Shown piece after piece: positions 34,811 to 43,196 of a stretch of 64,000 bases of DNA (its first letter is position 1; each line of letters begins with the position of its first letter). This DNA is from DATLXU01 sp035575515. Its GTDB lineage: Bacteria; Acidobacteriota; Blastocatellia; UBA7656. The DNA is taken from contig DATLXU010000101.1 of the NCBI GenBank assembly GCA_035575515.1, forward strand, positions 1 to 64,000, in the 5' to 3' direction. Position numbers and translations under genes: made by a program. Under the pieces are notes generated by a model. The model was given only the letters and a program-made list of their open reading frames with translations, made no database searches and was not told the origin of the DNA.

Positions 34811-35311
34811 ATGGCAGAAAAGGTTCTTGCAATCTTCAACACGGCTGATGAAGCGCGAGCGGCTGTCGCTCGCCTTCAGAGCGAAGGAGTGCCGCGCGCC
34901 GCGATAACCGTCATGTCCGCAGAGCCGATTCACATCGAAGGCGATAAATCGGGAGCAGAATCCAGAAGCCGCATCGGATTGTTCGCCGTCGCGGGCGCAA
35001 TCTTGGGCGGCGCGAGCGGCTACCTGCTCACCGCTTTAACTTCGCGCAGCATCAATCTCGTCACTGGCGGAATGCCGATCTTCACGCCTTGGGCCTTCGG
35101 GATAATCATCTACGAGTTGACCGCGCTCGGCGCGATAATCTTCGCCGTCGGGCGCATGATTTACGAAGCGCGACTAGCGCGGCCCGGCTCGCTTGCTGAT
35201 TACGATGAAGCCGTCGCCGACGGCAGCGTTGTTCTGTCGGTCGCGTGCGAAGACGAAACGAGCGCGGCAAGGATTGAAGCCATTCTCGGCAACCACATAA
35301 GGCCCGCGTGA
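34811..35311 (+). CDS. ActD-like (DUF3341) membrane subunit
   Basis: 166-residue protein. A soluble N-terminus (MAEKVLAIFNTADEARAAVARLQSEGV) is followed by two membrane helices, the second pair being separated by the diagnostic GGMPIFTPWAFGIIIYELTALGAIIFAVG, and a soluble C-terminal alpha/beta segment (SVVLSVACEDETSAARIEAIL). This is the DUF3341/ActD pattern of alternative complex III. Its presence links the operon to ActABCDEF rather than to the canonical Qrc complex, although ActE and ActF are missing: the next genes run on the other strand and are unrelated. Confidence 0.85.
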   Translation: MAEKVLAIFNTADEARAAVARLQSEGVPRAAITVMSAEPIHIEGDKSGAESRSRIGLFAVAGAILGGASGYLLTALTSRSINLVTGGMPIFTPWAFGIIIYELTALGAIIFAVGRMIYEARLARPGSLADYDEAVADGSVVLSVACEDETSAARIEAILGNHIRPA

Positions 35312-35313
35312 AA

Positions 35314-36573
35314 TCATCTTGCCAGCCGCAGCTCGCGCTTCGGCGTTTCGCCCACCGGATTTCTCTGCTTATCAAATGCAACGACGCGCCATCGCAAGCT
35401 TTCGCCGCCCGCTTTATCTTTCAACCACGACGGCGCGCGATAATTGTTTATGCCCGCGAGCACGATTGCCGAAAGCACCTGTGTTGATTTCTCGTCTTCA
35501 ATTTCGAGGCGATAAAAAGCGACGCCCTCAGCTTCAGACCAACTGAACTCGATAAGCTCATCGCGCGCGATAGTAGCCCTGTTGGCAGGCAGCAGCAGCG
35601 CAAGTTGATTCTTAACCGCAGCGACCGGCGCGGCGTTGCTTGCGCCACCAACATAATAACGGAGCACGGGAAGCGAGAAGCCCGCGACCCCACCCGTCTG
35701 GATGGCTTGCGCGCCTGAACTGATTGAAGCCGGGCTTGCGTCATCGGTCGCTTCGATTCTGAGCAGCACCAAATAAAGCCCTTCGATGTGGCTCGGCACG
35801 CGCCACGCTTCGGGACCGTTCAGGATAAACTTGCCGCCCGGAGGCAAGAAGATATTAAAGCGACTCAATTCGGTGTAGTGGCGTTGCAAGCCTCGCTCTT
35901 CGATGGGCAGCGTCGCCTCTGTGAGCAGGTCGCGCGCCGAAGGAAGCTCTTCGCCGGGCTTTACTATCTCCCACCTGCCGCGCAATCGCCCGCTGCCCGT
36001 GTAGGTGATCTCCGCTTTTATCGAAGGAAGTTTCTCATCGGGCCTTGCCATCAGCACAGGCTTGTCAACGCCCCACGACAGCTTCACGTCCGTCAGCGAG
36101 AATGGAACATCTGCGCCGTTGCCGCTCAGATGAATCGTCACGGGCACGAACTCGTCCGGGCCTCCCGTCAGGCTCACGAACCGCCGCACGTAAAAGAAGA
36201 CTGCGCCGCCGCCGCTGGCCGCCTCAATGTAGGCGCGGCGCGCGACCGATGGAGGGATGGACATGATGTCAGTGTAGGTTGAGTTACTGCTCAGGCGCGA
36301 TTGGTCGTAACGAACTGGCAGGCATCCGAGCACGGATGCGGGATTGCACTTGAAGCCCAAGTCGGGGTCGGCTGCAATCAGGTCGCTGCACCAGCAGGCG
36401 TCAACAGGCCGCTTGCTGACAACGTTTGTGAAAGTGAGAAAGACTGTGGTCGCGCCCTGCGAATAAGCGTTGACGCTTGAAGGCGCGACTTTAATCTCCT
36501 GCGCGGCGGCGCTCATCGCCGCTAAAAAGATGAGACTGATTATGACTAAAGCTCTCTTCACGGTTGCCTCCAT
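35314..36573 (-). CDS. secreted protein of unknown function
   Basis: 419-residue exported protein from the start at 36573, which gives a signal peptide (MEATVKRALVIISLIFLAAMSAAAQ); an ATG 180 bases farther upstream would overlap the barrel gene. The body is beta-rich. Near the N-terminus is a Cys-rich stretch (VDACWCSDL...FKCNPASVLGCLP), and near the C-terminus is a fibronectin-III-like segment (IEFSWSEAEGVAFYRLEIEDEKSTQVLSAIV...LRWRVVAFDKQRNPVG). It begins 11 bases after the outer-membrane barrel gene, so the two are probably one operon acting in the same envelope structure. Its stop is two bases from the convergent actD-like gene. Confidence 0.65.
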   Translation of the reverse strand: MEATVKRALVIISLIFLAAMSAAAQEIKVAPSSVNAYSQGATTVFLTFTNVVSKRPVDACWCSDLIAADPDLGFKCNPASVLGCLPVRYDQSRLSSNSTYTDIMSIPPSVARRAYIEAASGGGAVFFYVRRFVSLTGGPDEFVPVTIHLSGNGADVPFSLTDVKLSWGVDKPVLMARPDEKLPSIKAEITYTGSGRLRGRWEIVKPGEELPSARDLLTEATLPIEERGLQRHYTELSRFNIFLPPGGKFILNGPEAWRVPSHIEGLYLVLLRIEATDDASPASISSGAQAIQTGGVAGFSLPVLRYYVGGASNAAPVAAVKNQLALLLPANRATIARDELIEFSWSEAEGVAFYRLEIEDEKSTQVLSAIVLAGINNYRAPSWLKDKAGGESLRWRVVAFDKQRNPVGETPKRELRLAR

Positions 36574-36584
36574 TTTGAAATGCT

Positions 36585-38897
36585 TCAGAAGAAGTTGAAG
36601 CTCAATCCCAGATTGACGACTTGATTCTTCCTCAGTTCGTTGAGCGGAATGAGAAAGTTGCGCGCGCGCCCGTACTGATTTGCGTAGCGGATGAAGAACT
36701 GCCCCTGCACTTTGCGGAAGCGGTCGCGCTCGACTGCGAATTGATAAGTCCACTGCGCGTCGAACTCTATGTCGCGGTTGCGACTGGTTCGCGCCCTGTC
36801 GCCTTTGACGGTGGTTGAGAAGTTTGTGGCGAAAGTCGCTCTCTTGCTCATCCGCCAGTTGATCGCTGGCGCAAGCCGCAGCGTGCTGTCAATTGTCGCG
36901 CTCGCTTTGTTGCTTGCGCTCTCGGCGTTAATGTCAAGGTTCAAATCGAGCGAGTTGCTTGCGGCAATGCCGATGCCGAAGCCGTTGACGGTGTTTGCGA
37001 AATCGGCCAGCTCGCTTCCCGGCTGCTGGTTGTTTTGAAACGAGTAGTTGAAGCGATAGCCGATTCTGAGCTTTTTAATCTGCCAGTCGGCTGTGACGGC
37101 GTGCGCGGCGCTCAATTGATCGGCGAGAGAAGCCGGGTCAATCTCAAGTTTGCCGTTTACCGGAATGGCCTGCCCGAAGTTGTGTGTGCGAGTGAGATTG
37201 TAGGAGAGTCGTGGCAGCAGCAGCGACGGCTTTGCCGGATTGCCAAACAGCGAAGCGAGCGGCACGCCTATCTGCAAAGTGTTCGCGCGGTTCAGAGTCT
37301 CAGGTATCGTGGCGATGGCTGCCAGATTGTCGTTCGACCGCCCGTGCGTGAACTGCGCGTTGATTTCGCCGACGGAGCCGACGAGCGAAAATTCATTTTG
37401 AGTTTTGTCGGCTTGAGTAGAAGCGCCGAGACTGCGAAAGAGCGGATCAACCGTTTCGTGCTTGAAGCTGAAAGTCAGGTTGATCTTTTTTTCTTTCGTG
37501 AGAGCAACATCTTTGAGAACTTCGACGGCGGCGTCGAGGTAGCGGGCGTTGCGCGTAATCGAAGGGACTTCTCTGACGCTGGCGTTCTGATTGAGGAGCG
37601 GGTCTGCGGGGTTTGTGAACTGGCAGCGAGTGAAGCCCGCGTCGAGCTTCACTCGCTGCGACGGGTCGCTTGCGATCAATCGAAGACTCAGGCCGCGACT
37701 CCGCTCGGCGTCGTTGACGCTGCTCTGGCTGAAGCCGTTGACGGGCAGCAGCCAGCCTTCGAGCATCCCGGCTTCGAGCCGCAGCCCGCCCGGTCGCTTC
37801 GGCAAAAACTCAAATCCGAGCGAGCCGCTTACGAGCTGATGCTTTCGATTGGCTAGACCGAAGAAATTCCCGAAGCCAACGATGCTCGTGCCGTTCATAA
37901 TGGTTGCGGCGAAGTCTGCGCGCGAGCTGATGGGAAAACTCAGCATCACGCCGCGGCTCGAAAAGCTGTTAATCAAGTGGCGATTCGTGCCGAATGAAAA
38001 ATGGCCCGTCTGAAATTTCAATTTCCCCGCCTGCAATTGCATGAGGTAACTTGCCAGATCAACCTGCGGCGCGCGCTCGCCAAGCTCGCCAAACCGCAAT
38101 GCTTCTTTTTGAAAGCTCGAACCCGCCAGATCGAACTGCGTTTGTGAAGAGAACGGCCCGCGCGCCATCTCGCTCTTGAGGCTCATCTGCAAATTCAAAT
38201 CATTGAAGGTCGCGCGCTCCGGGCGATTCTCAACCGGAAAGGTAGATTGAGCCGGTTGCGACTTGAAGCCGAGCGTCACGGAAGGAAGAAAATCGAGCTT
38301 TTCAAAACCGAGCCGTTTCTGCGCGGGCTTATCCTGCGCGGCGTTTTTTTCTTGCGCTGCATCCGCCTGCTTTTCGCCGTCGCTTTGTTGTGCGGCCTTC
38401 TCTTGCTGCGCCGCGTCAGGCTGTTGATTGGCGTTAGCTTCTTTCGGTTTATCGGCTTGCTCCTGCGCGGCTGGCTTATCATTCGACACGCGCAGAGCGA
38501 ATCGAGCGATCTCTTTCCACTCGCCTGCTGGCGTGACCAGATAAACGATCATTTCAGATTCGCCCAGCGGCAATGGCAAAAGCTGAGGGTTGTAGCGCAG
38601 AGTATTTTCAATCGCAGTAAACAGGCTGGTCAAATCCGTCCGCCCGATGACGACCGCAAGCCTTCCTTCATCGCTTTGAGTTGCGCGGCTCGCGCTCAGC
38701 TCAATCGGAGTGTCGGGCGCAACCTGCTTATCGGCAAAGCTCGCTGTGACTTTCAACTCTGCGCTCGACTGATTTGCCGCCTCCTGAGCCGACGCGCGAA
38801 GCAGCAGCGTGTTTGCGCAGGCGAGCAATCCTGCCAGTGTGATTGCGGCCATTGCGCTTCGATTGAGCTTCGTTCTCTTGTTATTCAGCTTCAGCAT
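36585..38897 (-). CDS. outer-membrane beta-barrel protein with Gln/Lys/Ala-rich linker
   Basis: 770-residue exported protein. It has a signal peptide (MAAITLAGLLACANTLLLRASA), then a small N-terminal domain of about 110 residues (SAELKVTASFADKQVAPDTPIELSA... resembling an Ig-like module), and a charged low-complexity linker of roughly 60 residues (QEQADKPKEANANQQPDAAQQ and similar). The remaining about 540 residues show alternating amphipathic strands and end with the terminal Phe signature (LGLSFNFF) recognised by the BAM machinery. No plug or TonB box is visible, so it is more porin- or export-channel-like than a TonB receptor. Substrate unknown. Upstream partner of the 419-residue secreted protein. 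Confidence 0.7.
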   Translation of the reverse strand: MLKLNNKRTKLNRSAMAAITLAGLLACANTLLLRASAQEAANQSSAELKVTASFADKQVAPDTPIELSASRATQSDEGRLAVVIGRTDLTSLFTAIENTLRYNPQLLPLPLGESEMIVYLVTPAGEWKEIARFALRVSNDKPAAQEQADKPKEANANQQPDAAQQEKAAQQSDGEKQADAAQEKNAAQDKPAQKRLGFEKLDFLPSVTLGFKSQPAQSTFPVENRPERATFNDLNLQMSLKSEMARGPFSSQTQFDLAGSSFQKEALRFGELGERAPQVDLASYLMQLQAGKLKFQTGHFSFGTNRHLINSFSSRGVMLSFPISSRADFAATIMNGTSIVGFGNFFGLANRKHQLVSGSLGFEFLPKRPGGLRLEAGMLEGWLLPVNGFSQSSVNDAERSRGLSLRLIASDPSQRVKLDAGFTRCQFTNPADPLLNQNASVREVPSITRNARYLDAAVEVLKDVALTKEKKINLTFSFKHETVDPLFRSLGASTQADKTQNEFSLVGSVGEINAQFTHGRSNDNLAAIATIPETLNRANTLQIGVPLASLFGNPAKPSLLLPRLSYNLTRTHNFGQAIPVNGKLEIDPASLADQLSAAHAVTADWQIKKLRIGYRFNYSFQNNQQPGSELADFANTVNGFGIGIAASNSLDLNLDINAESASNKASATIDSTLRLAPAINWRMSKRATFATNFSTTVKGDRARTSRNRDIEFDAQWTYQFAVERDRFRKVQGQFFIRYANQYGRARNFLIPLNELRKNQVVNLGLSFNFF

Positions 38898-39039
38898 TTT
38901 CTTTCACCTCAAACAGGATTTGGATAGCGCAGCCGGTTGATAAATTAATTTTTGATAATCTGCCGCAGGCGCGCGGCCCGCGGCAGTTAAGGGCTGATGA
39001 GAAGTGTTGCTGGTTCTTCCGTTGACGAGAGTGGAACGC

Positions 39040-39762
39040 CTAGCAGTGCTCGTCGAAAGAATCTTCCGCAACCTTAACGGCATCCGCGCTATCGTTTTCC
39101 GCAGCCGCGATGACGTATGCCGTAGCGGAGACTAAGCACTTGAAGACTTTCTTGAGGATGCCGCGACCCGGTGCAGGCGAGTACGACGCATTAATCAACT
39201 GCCGCCCGCCGAACGCGCTCCACTCCTGAGTCAGATCATCTTCGAGCGGGTTGACAAGCTCAAAGCTGGCCTGACCGTCAAGCGCCTTTACAGCTAAATC
39301 AATGTCGCCCTTAAGCTCGTTGATTCTGCTCAGGGCGGTCTCAAGCAGCCTTCTCGCCCCGCCGTTTTGCGCAATGAAATCGCGCAGCTTCGCGCTCTTC
39401 ACCTTCGCGTTCACGATTGCGTCGAGGTTCTGAAAGATGCCTGCGGCCTTCAACTTCTCTATGGCCGACCGCACGCTGCTTTGAAAATCGGCGACGCGCC
39501 GCTTCACGCTTTCCGAATCCGTCGCCACGCGCGATTTCTCCTGAGCGGTTATTCGCCCGCGCAGCTTGATCTGCTCGATTGAAACATCGAGCTTCGCAAG
39601 GTCCGTGAGGAACGACTTGATGTTTCTCTCTTCGTTTGAAAGGTTCACGTCAGGGGCCGAAGCGGCTGACGCTTTAAAGAGGTTCAATCCTTGCGCGACG
39701 AGGATGGCAAAAGCCGCGACCGCCGCAATTGCTTTTCGATAATTCAAAGTCTTTCTTTTCAT
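39040..39762 (-). CDS. secreted helical protein of unknown function
   Basis: 240 residues. It has a signal peptide (AIAAVAAFAILVAQGLNLFKASA), a helical, charged middle section (NIKSFLTDLAKLDVSIEQIKLRGRI..., VKRRVADFQSSVRSAIEKLKAAGIF), and a distinct C-terminal tail after a Pro/Gly hinge (SPAPGRGILKKVFKC). The tail holds a small hydrophobic segment and two Cys, the second being the very last residue (DEHC). No family recognised. It is part of a run of small secreted proteins on the minus strand. Confidence 0.6.
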   Translation of the reverse strand: MKRKTLNYRKAIAAVAAFAILVAQGLNLFKASAASAPDVNLSNEERNIKSFLTDLAKLDVSIEQIKLRGRITAQEKSRVATDSESVKRRVADFQSSVRSAIEKLKAAGIFQNLDAIVNAKVKSAKLRDFIAQNGGARRLLETALSRINELKGDIDLAVKALDGQASFELVNPLEDDLTQEWSAFGGRQLINASYSPAPGRGILKKVFKCLVSATAYVIAAAENDSADAVKVAEDSFDEHC

Positions 39763-39892
39763 GATCTTCTCCTTGATTCAGGCTTCATCGGTTACTCTTT
39801 TGCTCAATCTGTGTGTCAGATAGAGCGGTTGAAATGAATGGGCGGCGGAGGAAATCAGGATGCCGCCCATTGCGGCACATTGCTCTGAGCGA

Positions 39893-40477
39893 TTACTTGG
39901 TAGCCTTGAATTCCATAGGGAACCGCGCGCCTATTCCGCCCTTGCCGTTCAGCAGCACATCGAGCGCGCAAGCCTTGACGCCAGTGAAGGTTTGCGAAAA
40001 CTCCTTCCCGACCGGCGCATCCGAAGGGAACGTGAACGATCCGATATTGGTGACAACGCCGTTGGCGTCAACCTTGCAGATTGACAATTCGCAAATGGCC
40101 TTACCTTCGCCGGTCTTCTTGACGGATATGGTCACGCTGTCTTTATCAAGCGGCTCGCTGATGAATCGGCGGTCGCCGGGCGCAACAAGGTTTCCTCGCT
40201 GCGCAACGCCGAACTCTATCTGGCGCGGGCCTATGTGCAGCGGGCCGTTGCCGACAAACGAGTTCCACGCCCGCACGAGCTTGGCGTACTTCGAGGGGTC
40301 CTCGACGCAGTTCTTGAGGTCTGTGCCTCCGTCATTCTTGCACTCCTGGCTGATCTTCTTCATCAAATCCAGAAGCGCGCCCGGCGTTTTGCAATCCGCC
40401 GCGAATGCTGCGGGCAGAGCCGTCAGGCTGACTGCTACTGCCATCATCAAAGTTGCTATCAACAGGTTCTTTTTCAT
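39893..40477 (-). CDS. small secreted protein of unknown function
   Basis: 194 residues. It has a clear signal peptide (MKKNLLIATLMMAVAVSLTALPAAFAA), then a short helical Cys-containing segment (DCKTPGALLDLMKKISQECKNDGGTDLKNC) and a beta-rich domain (LHIGPRQIEFGVAQRGNLVAPGDRRF ... CALDVLLNGKGG). Five to six Cys in the mature part suggest disulfides. An AGGAG-like site (GAAGGAGAAAG) precedes the ATG. No family recognised. Confidence 0.65.
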   Translation of the reverse strand: MKKNLLIATLMMAVAVSLTALPAAFAADCKTPGALLDLMKKISQECKNDGGTDLKNCVEDPSKYAKLVRAWNSFVGNGPLHIGPRQIEFGVAQRGNLVAPGDRRFISEPLDKDSVTISVKKTGEGKAICELSICKVDANGVVTNIGSFTFPSDAPVGKEFSQTFTGVKACALDVLLNGKGGIGARFPMEFKATK

Positions 40478-40600
40478 GGTCTTTCTCCTTCTAAGTTGAA
40501 TCGGAATTAAGAGGTCCTTAAACAGAACTCTCTGCTATCAGGCCAGAGGCGGAACCGCTCTGCGCCCACGCGCAAACGGCAAAGGGTTGCCGCCCGTTTG

Positions 40601-42064
40601 TTATGACAAAGTCGCCTCCGCAACATCGTTCTTTTGCGAAGGTGGTTTACGCGAGGCAAGCGTCGGCTTTACGGCTTGCGCCAGCACTCGAAACAGAATT
40701 GAAGGATGGAAGAGAGCCGCAGGCGGCTTGAGCATGTGAAACACTTCGAGCCATCTCCTGCGCACATCCTTATTGGTTGTCGTGAGCGATAAGAGACTAT
40801 CCATGTATTTGTGCATCAACTTCAGCTTCCAATCAGGGCTTGCGCCTTCCGTGTTCGGGTAGCGACAGTCTTCGCCTGTCGCAAGCATCCACGGCAAAGC
40901 GACTACTTTTGATAGGTGTTTCTGAAATCTTTTGGCCAGACCTGCGAGCAAGCCATCGCTAACCCGCTGCTGCTGCTCGCGCAAGGCTTGATCGAGCGCC
41001 ATCGCGCCCATTGCTGCGACGCTCATGCCCTGCCCGTAAACGGGATTGAATGCGCACACGGAATCGCCAACGAGCACGAACCGTTCGGGCAGGCGCGAAA
41101 GCTTCTCATAATGGCGCAGGCGATTTTCTGTTGCGCGGTAGCCGTAGATGGGCGTGAGCGGCTTTGCATCTTTTATCGCCTCGTAGATGACCGAGCTGCG
41201 CAGGCTGCGCACGAATTTCGTGAAGCCCTCTTCATCCGTCGGCGGGTAGTCGCCGCCGCGCCCGGAGATAGTCAGCATCCAGCGATTGCCTTCAATCAGA
41301 AAAAGAATGCCCGCGCGGTTGTGATTGGGCGGCGCGGCCTGCACGAAAGCAGATTTCCAGTCGGCTTGAAATCCAGCGGGGCGCTCGTAGATGCGGCTCG
41401 CATAACCGAGGTGCGGGTTGACGACCGTTTCCTGCGGCGCGTCGTATCCGATTGTCTTGAGCCATTCAGGCGCGCGCGAGCTGCGCCCGCTCGCGTCAAC
41501 CACAAGATCGGCCAGAAGCGCCTGCGCCGATGAGTCCGGTTTATTGCGAAAGCGCAGGCAAACGCCTTTTATCTCTGTTCCCGCAGAATTTGGCACAAGG
41601 CCCGAAACTTCGCAGTCTTCGAGAAAGCGCACCTGCTCGACCGCTTCCATTCGCCGTCTGACGGTCCAATCAAGCAAGCCGCGACTGAAAGAGAGCGCGA
41701 TCAGGTCAGAGTTGAATCGCTTTCCCCATCCGCCGGGCGTGAGCCATGCGAGGTCTGCGCTGGTGTCAATGACAGGAGCGCCAGCTTCTATCAATTCATC
41801 GCGGATGCCTGGAAAGAGTTCTTCGATAATCAGCAGCCCGCGCATCAGCATCGCGTGAAGGTGGCGGGCCTGAGGCACTCCTTTGCGCGACACTGGCTGT
41901 TCCGGGTAGCGGTCGCGCTCGATTACGGTCACTCGGTCGAAGTGGTCGGCCAGAATGCGCGCGGTTAAGAGTCCTGCGAGGCTGCCGCCTATTACGACGG
42001 CGCTGCGCCCGCCGTTTTTGATCGAGTTATTTGCGTTGTGCTCAAAGTTATCCTGCTGATTCAT
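40601..42064 (-). CDS. FAD-dependent oxidoreductase of the hydroxylase / geranylgeranyl-reductase group
   Basis: 487-residue flavoprotein. The N-terminal dinucleotide motif AVVIGGSLAGLLTARILADHFDRVTVIERD binds FAD (with GGSLAG in place of GxGxxG). The closing FAD motif is FVLVGDSVCAFNPVYGQGMSVAAMGAMAL. The layout is that of p-hydroxybenzoate-hydroxylase-fold monooxygenases and reductases; no halogenase WxWxIP motif is visible. The substrate cannot be assigned. It lies among secreted proteins of unknown function but has no signal sequence itself, so it would act in the cytosol or at the membrane face. Confidence 0.82.
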   Translation of the reverse strand: MNQQDNFEHNANNSIKNGGRSAVVIGGSLAGLLTARILADHFDRVTVIERDRYPEQPVSRKGVPQARHLHAMLMRGLLIIEELFPGIRDELIEAGAPVIDTSADLAWLTPGGWGKRFNSDLIALSFSRGLLDWTVRRRMEAVEQVRFLEDCEVSGLVPNSAGTEIKGVCLRFRNKPDSSAQALLADLVVDASGRSSRAPEWLKTIGYDAPQETVVNPHLGYASRIYERPAGFQADWKSAFVQAAPPNHNRAGILFLIEGNRWMLTISGRGGDYPPTDEEGFTKFVRSLRSSVIYEAIKDAKPLTPIYGYRATENRLRHYEKLSRLPERFVLVGDSVCAFNPVYGQGMSVAAMGAMALDQALREQQQRVSDGLLAGLAKRFQKHLSKVVALPWMLATGEDCRYPNTEGASPDWKLKLMHKYMDSLLSLTTTNKDVRRRWLEVFHMLKPPAALFHPSILFRVLAQAVKPTLASRKPPSQKNDVAEATLS

Positions 42065-42128
42065 AAACTTCTCCTGTTAAATCAAAGTGGAATCAATCCA
42101 CATTTACGCGAGCGGCGAAATGCGCCGC

Positions 42129-43016
42129 CTAAAACGCTCCTTCGCGCACGACCGTCTTCGAGTCGAGCAGAAAGAAGCTCGTCAATAAGCTGATCTTTAT
42201 CGAAGCGATTTCGGAACCTGCCGGGCCTGCCGAAAGCTTCGCCTGATGCTCTGCGCCGCTGATGGTCTTCAAGTCGCTGCTGTGCGCTCCGTTTTTGTGC
42301 AGCGCATCAACGCTCACGGTGAATTTGCTAATAGAGATGTTGTGCGGGGCGCTGGCCGTCCACCCCACGTCAACGCATTGTTGACCTGACGCGCAGCCTT
42401 GAGCGCCGAGCTTCGCCGATGTGATGACAACTTCGGGCTGGCTCCCGTTTGCCGAAGCCGCGCCTGCGCGAGCCGTCTCTGCCTGCGATGGGCTGACCTG
42501 CTGATTGAGCGTGAGCGAAGAAGCGATCCTGAACCTCGCCTTCACGCTTGCCCGGAAATCTTTGAGCGCAGCGCCGCTGTTGTGTTTAGGATGAGTCGCC
42601 AGTTGCAGGATAGCTGATCGAGCCGATGGCTTTAGCTGCTCGCTGCGAGCCGCGCCGCGCGAGCCGTCGCCGTAGCGCGCTTCCAAAAGCACGTCGAAGC
42701 CGTCAATCGTCGTCAAGCGCGGAACCTGCGCCGTCCAGCGAATCTCTATCTCTGAAGTTGCGCTGCTTGCAGGAGCCGCGAGCTTTCGAACCTGCGTTAT
42801 CTGCAAATCGGGCGGCGCGGATGCTGGCTGCGACTGTTTTTCGAGCTGCGCCCTAAAAGCGAGCGAAGGAGCCGACAGCCATAGCACTAATAAGACTGAG
42901 CCGAGCGCGTCGAGCTTGCGGCTCGCTTGCAAGTCAAGCGAGCGGAGTGTAGCCGCCATTAAATATTTCTTACCCCGTCTCTCGTCTTTGATCCTCGTTT
43001 GCACAGGTTCTTTCAT
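42129..43016 (-). CDS. secreted protein of unknown function
   Basis: 295 residues with an N-terminal hydrophobic segment (ALGSVLLVLWLSAPSLAFRA, about 38-57) after a basic leader. The rest is beta-rich, with two similar Ig-like units: one around IEIRWTAQVPRLTTIDGFDVLLEARYGDGSRG and a second around VDVGWTASAPHNISISKFTVSVDALHKNGAH, each with a W-T-A core followed by a DV/SV-L-A strand. No family is recognised. An internal ATG at 42956 could remove 20 residues from the leader. It is transcribed divergently from the first CadC-like regulator, 180 bases away. Confidence 0.6.
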   Translation of the reverse strand: MKEPVQTRIKDERRGKKYLMAATLRSLDLQASRKLDALGSVLLVLWLSAPSLAFRAQLEKQSQPASAPPDLQITQVRKLAAPASSATSEIEIRWTAQVPRLTTIDGFDVLLEARYGDGSRGAARSEQLKPSARSAILQLATHPKHNSGAALKDFRASVKARFRIASSLTLNQQVSPSQAETARAGAASANGSQPEVVITSAKLGAQGCASGQQCVDVGWTASAPHNISISKFTVSVDALHKNGAHSSDLKTISGAEHQAKLSAGPAGSEIASIKISLLTSFFLLDSKTVVREGAF

Positions 43017-43196
43017 AATCCTTGTCGCTCTCTAGGCCTGCGGTTTATAATTTGCCCGGCGTTGGACCGGCTGGACTGTCCTCCACTTGCGGCCCACCAC
43101 CGGTTGTCTTCCACGCCGCGAACGATACCGAACCGTCGCGATTTAAGTCTTTAAGGACTCATAATTAATTTTCTAAAAAGCGGCTTTAATATCTTT

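Noticed and set aside
38247..38927. 226-codon + strand frame opposite the outer-membrane barrel gene
   Set aside because: It mirrors the low-complexity Gln/Lys/Ala linker on the other strand and shows no protein family.
40601..42064. Flavin-dependent halogenase
   Set aside because: The FAD motifs fit, but no WxWxIP halogenase signature could be found in the translation.
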